Of a stretch of 64,000 nucleotides of DNA, positions 29,132 to 39,030 are shown one piece after another. This stretch comes from JAWKTM01 sp041399085 (GTDB lineage: Bacteria > Planctomycetota > Planctomycetia > Pirellulales > Pirellulaceae). The translations under genes were made by a program, and so were the position numbers. The notes beneath the pieces were generated by a model. That model was not told where the DNA came from. It did no database searches and saw only the letters and a program-made list of their open reading frames with translations. How positions within the stretch are numbered: the stretch's first letter is position 1; each line of letters begins with the position of its first letter. Where the stretch lies: positions 1 through 64,000 of the forward strand of contig JAWKTM010000038.1 in the NCBI GenBank assembly GCA_041399085.1, in the 5' to 3' direction.

Positions 29132-29645
29132 TCACTCATCATCGAGAACTCCGTGTGTCGCTGTCGGGGATATTTCACGCGATGCGGCATTCGCGGCTCG
29201 CTCCATCGACACGTTGGGCCGCGTTCCAGCAGCTTGTTTTCGTGAGCCTCAGATCTGCGCGCAACCGCGTGGCAAACGTTTGGTATCGCGTGGCCAATTG
29301 CGGCAACTCGGGTTGTTCGCCGGATTGAGCGATCAGTTGATCCAGCTCCGCCAGCAAGTCCCGATGCTCGTGCTCCAAGTTGAATGCCTCGGTGGACAGC
29401 GTCGGGCAACGAGCCACGGCTTCCTCGATGCAACCGCCTTCCTCTTCTTCCAGGAAGTGCTGAGCCAACCGATTGCGAAGCCGCCGGAGGCTGTCGGTCA
29501 CGTTCTTATTCACCTTGCGAGCGGAATGCATAGCCTGTGCGGCCAATTCGGATTCCAAATCGTGAGTCGCTTCGTTCAAGCGACGGTGTTCGTCGCGCAA
29601 ATGGACGACGAACGCTCGGCTGTCAGAGGTAAAAGTTTGGTTCAT
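29132..29645 (-). CDS. Hemerythrin domain protein (two frameshifts near the C-terminus)
   Basis: Start at ATG 29645, preceded by GAGGTGTCCG. Iron-ligand positions of the four-helix hemerythrin fold are seen in HLRDEHRRLNEATHDLE, AQHFLEEEEGGCIEEA and LEHEHRDLLAELD. As encoded the frame ends at 29175 with LRLTKTSCWNAAQ. Restoring one base near 29245 gives LRAHENKLLERG, which carries the missing C-terminal His ligand, and another change near 29212 gives NVSMERAAN, with the stop at 29132-29134. The product, about 170 residues, likely binds O2/NO or iron or acts in stress. It is 8 bp downstream of the universal stress protein gene on the same strand, so the two form an operon. Confidence 0.82.
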
Positions 29646-29653
29646 CGGACACC

Positions 29654-30094
29654 TCATTTCTCAGGATCAGACCGCGGTTGTCGGAAAGTCAACACTGGAC
29701 ACTGAGCCCGCCGCACGACCGCCTCCGCGACGCTGCCCATCACCATGCGGGATAAGCCTGTGCGTCCGTGAGTTCCCATTACGATCATGTCAACGTGCTC
29801 TTCCTCGGCCAGCCGCGCTACCGCGGCCGCTGGGTCTCCCGTTACTAACCGATGCTCGTAAGGCACCGCCTCGTCGTCCGGCTTGATTTCCTGCAACATC
29901 CGTTGCAGATCCTCGGTTGCCGGATCGGGAATCCCGTAGTACATCTCGCCGCCTCCATACGCGACTGGTGGCTCCTCCACATGCACAATCAGCAAGGTTG
30001 CCCCGTTATCCCGAGCCAAAGAAGTTGCCAAATGCAAGGCAGCGTCGCCGGTGTGCGAGAAATCTGTGGGGAACAGAATCTTCTTGATGTTCAT
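29654..30094 (-). CDS. Universal stress protein (UspA family)
   Basis: Start at ATG 30094 (MNIKKILFPTDFSHTGDAAL), preceded by GAGAGGTGTCGCC; an upstream in-frame start at 30109 is less likely. 146 residues, one Usp domain. The ATP-binding signature G-x2-G-x9-G-S is present in MGTHGRTGLSRMVMGSVAEA, so this is an ATP-binding type. The domain starts with the typical hydrophobic strand and Asp (LFPTDFS). Transcribed first in an operon with the hemerythrin gene; joint role in oxygen or general stress is inferred. Confidence 0.95.
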   Translation of the reverse strand: MNIKKILFPTDFSHTGDAALHLATSLARDNGATLLIVHVEEPPVAYGGGEMYYGIPDPATEDLQRMLQEIKPDDEAVPYEHRLVTGDPAAAVARLAEEEHVDMIVMGTHGRTGLSRMVMGSVAEAVVRRAQCPVLTFRQPRSDPEK

Positions 30095-30109
30095 GGCGAC
30101 ACCTCTCAT

Positions 30110-30494
30110 AGAAAAGAACTGTTCATTAACGTTGTCTTAACCCGCAAGTTAGGTGCCTATTATTAGACATCTTTATACCGCCATAAAAACCACGTTCGTC
30201 TTAATCCTACGGTCCTTCAAGCGTGCGATTCCGACCGATCAGTGTGGCCGGCCGCACAGTCGCGAGCACTGGCCGCACCGTGAGCGAAGGTCTTTCAATC
30301 GTGCCGATTGCACGGATTTTGAGGATTGCGACAAGCGTTGGAGTGTGCGAGCAGAGCACTGCCTCGACACATCCATTCGCGGGGGAGCCCGCTTAAATCC
30401 GCTTCCACGATCGTTAGACTGTCGGGCCGTGGCAACGTCGTATTCAAGCATCGCGGCCAGCGAACCGATTTCCTCCTACGGTAAAGGAACTCCC
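30110..30494. other. Divergent intergenic region between USP and SIS genes
   Basis: About 385 bp without a supported gene. The AT-rich part at 30120-30200 (e.g. TATTATTAGACATC) is a good place for the USP promoter. The rest is GC-rich and I see no RNA gene in it. Confidence 0.4.
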
Positions 30495-31100
30495 GTGCTC
30501 GGCGCAACATTATCCGCCCCCGATTATTTGGCTCGCCTTCAGTCCGAAATCGAACGTGTGAATCAAGACGAACTGCGGCAATGGGCCGACTTGATCTACA
30601 ACGCTTGGGAGAACGGTCGCTTCGTCTTCATTTTCACTGGCAGAAGGCACGACGGCCAGCCACATGGCCGAGGACTTGGGCAAGAGCACGCTGCGTGAAG
30701 CGGATTTGCACGACGAATCCAAGCGGCGGCTGAAGGTGCTGAGCCTGACGGACAACGCCGGCTGGCTGATGGCCGTCGGCAACGACTTGGCTTACGACCA
30801 GATTTTCGTTCAGCAGTTGATGAACTACGGTTCGGAGGGCGATCTCGTGATCGCGATCAGCGGTTCGGGGAATAGTCCGAATGTGTTGAACGCCGTCGAT
30901 TGGGCCAACCGACACGGACTCGTCACGCTGGGACTGACCGGCTACAAGGGCGGCCGCTTGCGTGAGTTGGCGCGGCATGGCCTGCACGTGGATTTGATGG
31001 ACATGGGCATGGTCGAAAGCATCCACCATGCCTGTTCCATTGGGTGCTAAACGATGTGTTCGCTCGCATCAACAGCGAAGGCCGCTACGCTGGCGTGTAG
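30495..31100 (+). CDS. SIS-domain sugar-phosphate isomerase (GmhA-like), frameshifted
   Basis: Start GTG 30495, preceded by AAAGGAACTCCC. N-terminal helices YLARLQSEIERVNQ and DLIYNAWENGRFVFIF lead to the phosphate loop, which should read F-G-N-G-G-S but is garbled by several indels at 30638-30655 (bases encode FTGRRHDGQ in this frame). The next frame resumes at SHMAEDLGKSTL, with the SIS signature DLVIAISGSGNSPNVLNA. The frame shifts again near 31035, giving the true end HWVLNDVFARINSEGRYAGV with stop at 31098-31100. The family isomerises sedoheptulose-7-phosphate or related phosphosugars. It precedes a ROK kinase gene, suggesting a small sugar module. Confidence 0.8.
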
Positions 31101-31157
31101 TTTGGCTGCCGGGCGTCGCCGGACCTTTCCAAAATCGAATCTGTTGCGAGTGAGCCG

Positions 31158-32195
31158 ATGCTGCTGGGAATTGAGATTGGTGGAACCAAGTTGCAACTGG
31201 GTGTGAGCGATCGCGCCGATGGCGAATTTGCCGCGTTCGAGAGGTTTGATATCGACGCGGCGCGCGGCGCGACCGGAATCCTGGAGCAGATCGAGCGTGG
31301 CGCCGCGACGCTGGCCCAGTCGCATCCGATTGATCGCATCGGTGTTGGTTTTGGCGGACCGGTTGATTCGTCGCGTGGCGTTACCACGAAGAGCCATCAG
31401 TCACATATTGGGACTCGTTTCCGCTCGCCGCGTGGCTGACGAACATCGTGAAAGCACCGGCCGTGATCGGAAATGATTGCGACGCGCCGCTCTGGCGGAA
31501 GTTGACATCAGCGCAGCGGACGCAGTAGCCGCTCGACGTTCTACGTCACCGTGGGCACGGGAATCGGCGGCGGTTATGTCGTGGACGGGAAGCTGCAAGG
31601 CGCGGGGCGTCCGGCCAGCGCCGAGATCGGCCACCTGCGACCGGGGCCACATGCGGATCGGCCCGACGAAACCGTCGAGTCGCTGGCCAGCGGCTGGGGC
31701 ATTGTCGCGGCGGCTCAGAAACGAATCAGCGGCGAAGTCACGCCGCCGCTCGATTCCATTCGAGGCCAGCACGGGCCGCAAACGCCACTGGCTTTGAAGA
31801 AACGCATTCACGATGTCGAGCAAGCCGACCAGGAATACGTCCGCGATCTGCTGAATCGCTGCAACGGGGACATCGATTCGCTGACGGCCAAGCAAGTGGC
31901 TCAAGCCGCAGCGGAAGGCAACCAAATCGCCACGGCGGTCGTTCAGCATGCGATTCAGACGCTGGGCTGGGCGATCGCTCAAGTCATCACGTTGCTCGCG
32001 CCCGAAACCGTGGTCGTTGGAGGCGGCGTGTCGTTGATCGGCGAGCAAATGTTTTTCGCGCCGCTGCGCGAGCAAGTCGCGCGATACGTGTTTCCCCCGT
32101 TGGCGAAACAGTATCGCATCGTACCGGCGGAACTCGGCGAAGCAGTGGTCGTCCACGGCGCGATCGCGCTGGCCGCTCAAAGCTTGCCGGCGTAA
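31158..32195 (+). pseudogene. ROK family sugar kinase/glucokinase, frameshifted in the middle
   Basis: The ATP-binding motif GIEIGGTKLQLGV opens the protein, and VGFGGPVD follows at about residue 63. After 31395 the frame is lost; WDSFPLAAWLTN, KAPAVIGNDCDA (with the catalytic Asp) and TVGTGIGGGYVV are found in successive frames up to 31551, after which the reading is clean to the stop at 32193-32195. The second half holds EIGHLRPG in place of the usual zinc CxCGxxGC motif, so this is a zinc-less member, as seen in planctomycetes. Length would be about 345 residues. At least three indels lie within 150 bp. Confidence 0.82.
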
Positions 32196-32244
32196 ATCCA
32201 ACGCCCCATCGTGCCGCCAAGCGATCAGCTCACTCAAACCGCTT

Positions 32245-32305
32245 GTAGCGGCAGGGCGCGAGCCCTCCGGTTACGCGATACGGGCCGGCTCGCGCCGTTC
32301 CGCTA
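32245..32305. repeat. Dispersed palindromic repeat, copy 4
   Basis: TGTAGCGGCAGGGCGCGAGC...CTCCGGTT...CGGGCCGGCTCGCGCCGTTCCGCT: nearly the same as the copy at 3811. It lies between the convergent ROK and YCF48-like genes, where it could act as a bidirectional terminator-like hairpin. Confidence 0.8.
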
Positions 32306-32358
32306 AAGCAACAAGTTGTTTTCGGTCGCGTCCCGATTCGCTCGCGGGATCAACCGGC

Positions 32359-35300
32359 TCACTCAAACCGCAGCAGCCCGAAACCTTGTGGCATCGGCTC
32401 GGCGGCGGAGTGCGGTGTCCAGGATTGAAAGCCAACGTTCGGCACCGTGCGTTGTAGCCCGACCAGCCACGTTTCCATCGGTTGCCAAGCGGACGAATTC
32501 AGCTCGTCGCGCGGGATCGCGGCTTCGATCGTCCAAGCAGTCTCGGTTTCCGCCGCGGCCACGTACCAATTCGGATTCCAACCGAGCGACTCCCAGCATT
32601 GCTCGCGCGTCCAGCCGCGATAATCGACCGTGAGGCGAAAGAACGTGCTGGCGTCTCGATCAATGTCCAACAAGATGTCGACGCGATCGCGGGCCGACAA
32701 ATCCGCATCGCGTGGCCGCGTCTCCGCGGACGGCGAATAATCCACGCCGGCCGCCTTGCGACACTGAACGGCGACGTACAGAAAATCCTGGTCGTGAGCC
32801 ATTCGCACTTCCGCCGGCCAATCCGCGTCGTCCGACAAGCCGCTAGCCAAATTTGCTGGCGTCGCGGCCGCCCAAAACGGTTCGTCCAACTTGCCGTCCA
32901 GCCGCGGCTTGGCCACCGTCGCCGAGCAAACCATCTGGGGAGCCGGCGGGCGACCTTGTTCGTCCGACAGCCACAACTCGGCCGCCGCTCGCTCGGCCCA
33001 GCCGCCATCGTCGCGGCCACGCGACATCGCTTGCCAGACCGTTTGGGCCTCGGCGTCCAATCCCTGCCAGCGCTGCACGACCGCCAGCGGCGACCGCCAA
33101 CGTGGATCGGCGAACAACGTCGGCCGGCTGGCTTGTACCTCGCGGCCAAGCTGCAAAATGTGCGTGCGAATCCGGCCGCGATCCATCAACGACATGGAAG
33201 CCGCCGAGCCGTAACCTGCCGAGCCGTAACCTGCGGGTCGATTCTTCGAGTCATCGATTCCGGCCTCGCTGGCGATCCGAGCGTCGGCCACCACCGTCGG
33301 TCCGAAAGGCGTCGTGTAGCCGGTTCGCACGACTCCGGTTCGCAACGCCTTGCCGCCGGCCTCTTCCGCCGCTTGTCCCGCCACGGCTTGCCCGGCTTCC
33401 AGCATTCCGTGCCGGTCTTTCATCGCACGCGCGACTTCCGCGCTGGCCGCGTACTTCGCCAGCCACAAATACGAAGCCGAAGCATACGCGTGCCGCGGCG
33501 CGCGGCGCAACAACCGCAGATGCACTTCCATCGCCAATTCCCACTGACCTTGCTCGGCATATTGCTGAGCCAATTGAGCGAGCAACTCGGCACAATGGTT
33601 TTCGCTCAGACCGCTCAACAACTCGTCGACTTGCCCCAGCCACGCGGCGTTGGTCGAGGCCGTGGCGTCCGTGCTGCTCGCGCCGCGAGCCAACAACTGC
33701 TGCACGCTTCGCTGGCGTTGAACGCTGCGAGCCAGCTCGCCAAGATTCCCGCCGACCGACGCGCCGCGAATCCGCCGGGCTTCGCTGCCGTGGGGCAAGT
33801 TGATCCCGGTGAACATGTCTCGATGATCGCTCACATGCGCCAGCCGATTCACCAGCGGCCGGAAGCGATACGACGCGGGAGCCACGGTGTAGCGATCGTG
33901 GATCAGCCCGCGAGCCGTCGCCGCTTGATCCACCAACGAACAGCCCAAGTTCGCCGACAGCCGCGCCGTCACCAGGATCGTGCCGGTCAGCCGCGAATCC
34001 GTCTCCGCGCAAAACACCTTGTCGACCGCCCACGGGGCGAGGCCCAATTGCTGCGTCTGAGCCGGGAACGCTCGCGGATCGGCCGCCCGTTCGACGGCGG
34101 CCAACACGGCTTGATTCAGCATCTGAGTCAGCGTCCCGTCACCGGCCACTTGCAGCGGTTCGGTCAGCACCACGTTCGGCCGCCATTGCCGAATTCGAGC
34201 CGCCAGCGATTCGATCAGCCGCTCGCGAGCCTCGCCGCGATGCAGAAATTCCCAGCTCGCCAGAGTGCGTTCGGCCGTGAAGTCCAATCCGCGTTGCCGC
34301 AACGGAAAGCCCGCCATCACATCGGCCGCCGAAGCCCCCGCGCTAATCATCGCTTCGCGTGATCGAGCGACCGAGTCGACTTCCGCCGTCTCGCGAATCT
34401 CCAGCCCGCGATGATTGACCAGCTCGACCGCCGACAGATACCCATCCTCGCCGGCCAACAAACTGATCGCTTCCAGCGGCACGCTCTCCGCCTCGCTGAA
34501 CAAAGCCAACATCGCCGCTCGACCGCCGCCCTGGCGTTGCGGCCGCCAACTTTGGCCGCCGTCGCGCGTGGCCAAGATCGTTCCCAACGAGCCGACGGCC
34601 CAACCTCGATATTCATCGATGAACGTCACCGCTCGAATCGGCAGCGGCTGCGCCGTCGCGTGCGTTTGCCAAGTGGCCCCGCCATCGGCGCTGTGCAGCA
34701 CCAGATTGCCCGGCGCTCCGGCGATCCAGACATGAGCTCCCCACGAAGCGACCGCCCGCCAATCGCATTGCCGAGCGGCTTCCTCGGACAACGGCAACGT
34801 CGCTGGCCGCCAGCTTAGCCCGTGGTCCGCCGTCCTCAGCAACAGTCCGCGATCGCCGACGATAAAGCCCGTTCCGCCGCCAGTCATCTTCAATCGGCGA
34901 ATTCGCGAGCCAATCACGGGCGGCGCGTCGCATGGCCGCTGACCGCTGGACGACAATCGCCAGACTCGCCCATCGCGATCGGCCGAGATGGCTTCGCCCC
35001 GTTCGTTCATGTCGCTCGCCAGCCAATGTCCGCCGCCATCCAGCGGCAACGTGGCCCAGCTCAACCCACCGTCGTCCGTCTGGAACATGCCGGCCGGATA
35101 CATCGGCGAACCGTCGCCGCAAGCCCAACCGACTTGGCGATCGCGAAAGCGAACTTGCCGCAACCGAGGCAGCGTGGCGGCTTCGATCCGTTTCCAAGTC
35201 TGCCCGCCGTCGGCCGTCGCCAGCACCACGGCCGAGCCGCGATGGGTCAGCGGTTCGATGTTGCCGCCGACCGCCCAGCCATGATGGTCGTCGACAAAAT

Positions 35301-35574
35301 GGACCGATTCCAACCGGCAATCGACGCCCGACATCTGCATCCGCCAATGCCGTCCGCCATTGTCCGTGGCCCAAATCGCCCCGCGATCGCCCACCGCCCA
35401 GCCGCGATCGGGGTCCAGAAAGAAAACGTCCGCCAGCTCGGCGTCCTCGCGCATTACCGGCGTCGACCGATGCGTCTGGGCCAGCCCCGTCGCGTCCGAC
35501 ATCGCGCCCCAACCGGCCACCGCGCCGATCACCAACCAAACTCGCCACGGACTTCCCTGTCCGACCATCGCCAC
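32359..35574 (-). CDS. Large secreted YCF48/BNR-type propeller protein with C-terminal CBM9-like domain
   Basis: 1071 residues with a signal peptide (~1-33). Residues ~40-345 contain repeated blades of the photosystem II assembly factor YCF48/BNR type: DVFFLDPDRGWAVGDRGAIW, SVHFVDDHHGWAVGG, AVTFIDEYRGWAVGSLGTIL. A middle region (~350-560) has no catalytic motif I can prove; RAAMLALFSEAESVPLEAIS to IRQWRPNVVLTEPL weakly recalls a PIG-L/LmbE layout. The last ~170 residues (PRLDGKLDEPFWAAA to WTIEAAIPRDEL) match a CBM9/DOMON-like carbohydrate-binding domain. A five-residue repeat GYGSAGYGSA reflects a 15-bp DNA duplication at ~33208-33237. Probably a polysaccharide-binding exported protein. Confidence 0.85.
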   Translation of the reverse strand: MAMVGQGSPWRVWLVIGAVAGWGAMSDATGLAQTHRSTPVMREDAELADVFFLDPDRGWAVGDRGAIWATDNGGRHWRMQMSGVDCRLESVHFVDDHHGWAVGGNIEPLTHRGSAVVLATADGGQTWKRIEAATLPRLRQVRFRDRQVGWACGDGSPMYPAGMFQTDDGGLSWATLPLDGGGHWLASDMNERGEAISADRDGRVWRLSSSGQRPCDAPPVIGSRIRRLKMTGGGTGFIVGDRGLLLRTADHGLSWRPATLPLSEEAARQCDWRAVASWGAHVWIAGAPGNLVLHSADGGATWQTHATAQPLPIRAVTFIDEYRGWAVGSLGTILATRDGGQSWRPQRQGGGRAAMLALFSEAESVPLEAISLLAGEDGYLSAVELVNHRGLEIRETAEVDSVARSREAMISAGASAADVMAGFPLRQRGLDFTAERTLASWEFLHRGEARERLIESLAARIRQWRPNVVLTEPLQVAGDGTLTQMLNQAVLAAVERAADPRAFPAQTQQLGLAPWAVDKVFCAETDSRLTGTILVTARLSANLGCSLVDQAATARGLIHDRYTVAPASYRFRPLVNRLAHVSDHRDMFTGINLPHGSEARRIRGASVGGNLGELARSVQRQRSVQQLLARGASSTDATASTNAAWLGQVDELLSGLSENHCAELLAQLAQQYAEQGQWELAMEVHLRLLRRAPRHAYASASYLWLAKYAASAEVARAMKDRHGMLEAGQAVAGQAAEEAGGKALRTGVVRTGYTTPFGPTVVADARIASEAGIDDSKNRPAGYGSAGYGSAASMSLMDRGRIRTHILQLGREVQASRPTLFADPRWRSPLAVVQRWQGLDAEAQTVWQAMSRGRDDGGWAERAAAELWLSDEQGRPPAPQMVCSATVAKPRLDGKLDEPFWAAATPANLASGLSDDADWPAEVRMAHDQDFLYVAVQCRKAAGVDYSPSAETRPRDADLSARDRVDILLDIDRDASTFFRLTVDYRGWTREQCWESLGWNPNWYVAAAETETAWTIEAAIPRDELNSSAWQPMETWLVGLQRTVPNVGFQSWTPHSAAEPMPQGFGLLRFE

Positions 35575-35759
35575 GCCTCCCGCGTCCGCCGATCATTCCC
35601 CGACGATCGCCAAACCCACGACCACCGCCATCCCCACCAGGGCCGCGGATTGTACCGAATGCGACAACCCGGTCCTAGGTCAACGCGGCGGCTAGCGGAA
35701 CGCGAGTCAATCGAGGGGGCGTTTCGGTTACGATGTCGGGCATTGAAGACAAACTCGGC

Positions 35760-36046
35760 GTGCCACTGGCGTTTCGCCAGTGCTTTTGGGCCGTTCGTTG
35801 GGTGTTGTGGCGTGAGTAACTTCACCGCGAAGCAATGCTGGCGATTCACCTCGGCAACGTCGATCCGGCCCGTTCGCCTTCAAACGGCGCCACACTCCGT
35901 TGGCATTTGTTTGCTGCTATAAGCTTGGCTGTCTGCACGGTTTTCTCCAGCAAACCCAGTATTTGGCGACTTCTCTCGCGGAAACCTTTGAGGTGATTGG
36001 ACCTACAAGTGCCGGCAGAAGAGCACTGGCAAAATGCCAGTGGCAC
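35760..36046. repeat. Pair of inverted hairpin repeats bounding ~290 bp (possible MITE)
   Basis: GTGCCACTGGCGTTTCGCCA GTGC at 35760-35783 and its inverted counterpart GCACTGGCAAAATGCCAGTG GCAC at 36023-36046 are each self-complementary and are inverse copies of each other. The 240 bp between them has no supported gene. The right copy sits at the start of the NACHT-LRR wreckage. Confidence 0.55.
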
Positions 36047-36060
36047 AACGAACTCAACCG

Positions 36061-36266
36061 ATACTCCCAATTTATAACAATGCCACCCGACCGGCGTTGG
36101 AGAGTCTGCGGCTCGACTTCACGGCGGTTTCGGACCTGACGCCGCTCGTGGGATTGGGATCGCTGAAGGTTGTTCGCCTCGCCGGTTCGGCGGTGGCGGC
36201 GGAGGCCGTGGCCAAGTTCCAGTCGATGCGGAGGGAGCGGGGTTTGCCGGATGTTGAATTAGTCGC
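36061..36266 (+). pseudogene. Leucine-rich repeat C-terminal fragment (first NACHT-LRR copy)
   Basis: ESLRLDFTAVSDLTPLVGLG followed by SLKVVRLAGSAVAAEAVAKF is a TpLRR/internalin-like repeat plus the capping tail QSMRRERGLPDVELVA. About 130 bp is almost identical to 38495-38625, the end of the second copy. Nothing of the NACHT part that should precede it is present, so it is the tail of a truncated paralogue. The preceding bases carry the inverted repeat at 36023-36046. Confidence 0.75.
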
Positions 36267-38650
36267 ATGGGCGACGACTTGGAGCAAGTGCTTGCCGCGA
36301 CGAATCGAACTGGAAATACGCATGCGGTCACGCGACGGGGAAGCCGCTCGCTACGAAGCTGACTATCGGCAGGCCCTGATTCGTAAGTTGGACAAAGTCG
36401 AACTTTTCGGTGCCGATGTATCCCTGAGGAGCAGTCCAATCTGCTGACCGACGCCTTCGTGCCGCTGAGCGTGTCGTCGGGAACAGGCGACGATGGCGGG
36501 TTGCTCGATTGTGAATCCCTGTTCTACGGGCTGATCCCGATCATGGACGCGTGCTCATTCGCGGTGCGGCGGGTACGGGTAAATCGACGCTGTTGAAGTG
36601 GGCCGAATTCAAGCCGCGGAAGGTAAAAGCGTAAGCGGCAGGCATTCGGATTCTCCGTAACAGTGTGCAGAATCACCGCATCTCTCGATCCTGAAGAATA
36701 CGCTACGGACTCACCTGACGGTCCCAAACTAATCGACCGCGGACCTCGTCGTTTTCGATTGCGGGTTCCATTTCTGATCCTGTTGCGACATCGTTGCGGA
36801 CGGTCAATTGCCCGCCCCCGACGACTTTCCACGCCAGCTTATAAAGGAATGTGGCCATCCGCCTGAAGATTGGGTTCGCCTGATTCTGGAAGCGAACTGC
36901 GGTTTGCGCTGATCGATGGCGTTGACGAAGTGCCGCCCGATCGTCGCCGCGAGGTGTTTAACGAGTTGGAGGCGATCGTCTCTCGCTATCCGTACAACTA
37001 CTTCATCGTTACCACGCGGCCGGAAGCCGTTCCCGACGATTGGTTGCGAAAGCTGAATTTCCGCGAGGCCGAAGTGGCCCCGATGGTGCCGGATATCAAA
37101 CGTTTCATCGAAACTTGGCACAACGCCGTGGCGGCGGGAGATGCGCGTCAATCTCGCCCGGCAGATGAATTGGCAAGCATGGCTGCCGCTTGGCCGGGAA
37201 GCCATCGACGACGATCCGGCGTTGTTTCGGTTGGCCTCCAATCCATTGTTGTGCGCCATGACCCGCAAGCAAGCGCCGCAAGACTCGGCAACGATTACCC
37301 GAAAGTCAGCGGGCGATTGTCGAATCGCTCTGCCATTTGTTGCTGCACGAGCGCGAACGGCAAAGCGGGCTGAACCTGGATAAGTTTCCGCAGCCCTATC
37401 GCGAGTTTCTTACGGGCAGAAGCGGTCGATCGTCCAGCGTCTGGCCTATCACATGATGGAAAACGATCTGTCGGCGGTCGATGTCGAACGCTCGGGAGCA
37501 AGTCGTCCATGCGTTGCAGACGATCGGTCGCGGATGTCGCCGATGCGGCCGTCGTCTTGATTCGCTTATCGAACGAAGCGGCATGCTTCGCCGAGCGACG
37601 CTCGAGAAGGTCATCGACTTTCTGCACAACACGTTCAAAGAGTTGTTGGTGGGGCGATTGGGTTGCCAGCGAGGAATGTCGAGTCGCTCGCATCGCCCTC
37701 GAACATGAAGCGTGGCAGCGAGCCGCCTTGTTCGCGGTGGCAGGCGAACAATCCAAGCAGCGCGACTTCAACGACCGAGTGGTGAAGGAGCGCTTTCCCG
37801 AGTTGCATTGCCGCCCAAGCCATCGCGGCAACAGCATGACGCCAGCCGCGCGTCATGCTGTTCCCGGTGCGATGCCATACCGTGCAAATACCTTTCGATC
37901 GCAATTTGATCTTGCAGATCGAAGATTTGATGCGGAAGCCGTTCCCACCCCGAACATTTGCCGAAGCCGAAGCGATAGCGGCCTTGGGCAATCAGGCCGT
38001 TTCGCGACTGAGCAGAACCGGTCGAATGCCCGCCTGTCAGTGCCGCCGTTCTGCCTGGCGTTGCGGCTGATCAACACGCCGGCCGCGATGGAAATGCTGG
38101 AGACCTACTTGACGACGACCGTCGAAGCGTACTTCCGAACTGGCCGCGTCCGTGGAGCCGCTCCGCATACCAGCAGTTCTGCGTGAAATTCAGGTCGACG
38201 AATGGGACGAGTGGAGATACTCGATAATTGGCCGCATTCGGAATTTGTCGCCGTTGAAGAATGCGACTTCAATCCGTGTTCTCAACCTTATCAATTCAAA
38301 CGTTTCGGACCTGAGACCTCTGGCGGGTTTGACGGCGTTGCAGTCGCTGTCGCTAGACGGCACGGCCATTTCGGACCTGACGCCGCTGGCGGGATCGACG
38401 GCGTTGGAGTCGCTGACGCCCAGTCACGGCGGTTTCGACCTGACGCCTCTGGCGGGATTGACGGCTTTGCGGATTCTGTGGCTCCAAGGCACGGCGGTTT
38501 CGGACCTGACGCCGCTCGTGGGATTGGGATCGCTGAAGCTTGTTCGCCCTCGCCGGTTCGGCGGTGGCGTCGGAGGCCGTGGCCAAATTCCAGTCGATGC
38601 GGAGGGAGCGGGGGTTGCCGGACGTCGACATCGTCGGCATAAGCGACTAG
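36267..38650 (+). pseudogene. NACHT-LRR NTPase (bacterial NLR-like), broken by many frameshifts
   Basis: Pieces appear in correct order but in changing frames: RYEADYRQALIRKLDKVELF (N-terminal head); Walker A RVLIRGAAGTGKSTLLKWA (~36547-36603); QLPAPDDFPRQLIKECGHPP (~36809); Walker B RFALIDGVDEVPP (~36899-36937); sensor FIVTTRPEAVP; PALFRLASNPLLCAM (winged-helix region, ~37215); FLHNTFKELLVGDW and RIALEHEAW (~37616-37710). Leucine-rich repeats follow at 38240-38640 (LRPLAGLTALQSLSLDGTAI and similar 22-23-residue units), ending DIVGISD with TAG 38648-38650. NACHT NTPases with LRRs oligomerise on ligand sensing; several bacterial NACHT proteins are anti-phage. The start near ATG 36267 is a guess. 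At least eight frame changes; inactive as read. Confidence 0.8.
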
Positions 38651-38734
38651 CGGCTGGATTGGGGGCGGGAGGCGGTTGGATGCGACGTTTCGGCGGCGCT
38701 GTGGGTAATTGGGCGGTTTGGGGCGACAAATTTT

Positions 38735-39007
38735 CGATAAATGTGCGACCTCAAGCGATAAATGTGCACTCCCACGCGATAGACGAGCACCCTCACGCGA
38801 TAAATCTGCACCCTCAACCGATAGACGAGCACTCCCAAGCGATAGACGGGCACCCTCACGGGATAAATGTGGGCACCCACGGCGTAGATGTGCGGGCTCA
38901 CGCCGTAAACCTGCACACTCACGGCCTAAACGTGCGGACCCAAGCGATCAATCCGCACCCTCAAGCGATCGACGAGCGGGCTCAGCCGATCAACGGGCAG
39001 AGTCACG
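38735..39007. repeat. 21-bp tandem array A (13 units)
   Basis: Thirteen head-to-tail 21-bp units of the type CGATAAATGTGCACTCCCAC G, degenerate but with fixed length. It directly follows the LRR stop and ends 24 bp before the glgC stop. In the plus frame each unit reads as a seven-residue repeat (e.g. AIDEHPH); on the minus strand as VYRLRV-like heptads. Neither reading has a credible start or RBS, so I do not call a gene. Confidence 0.9.
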
Positions 39008-39030
39008 CCATTGTGTCGGCCTGAACCGCC

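Noticed and set aside
28984..29433. 149-residue minus protein overlapping the hemerythrin gene
   Set aside because: It is the next frame of hemerythrin after an indel; only its AHENKLLERG part belongs to that protein.
38735..39007. CRISPR array
   Set aside because: Units are 21 bp and contiguous with no spacers; no cas genes in the window.
38152..39024. One continuous plus frame joining the LRR tail to heptapeptide repeats, as if a repeat protein
   Set aside because: The LRR-true frame shifts at ~38547 and stops at 38650; the reading into array A is an out-of-frame continuation with no RBS.
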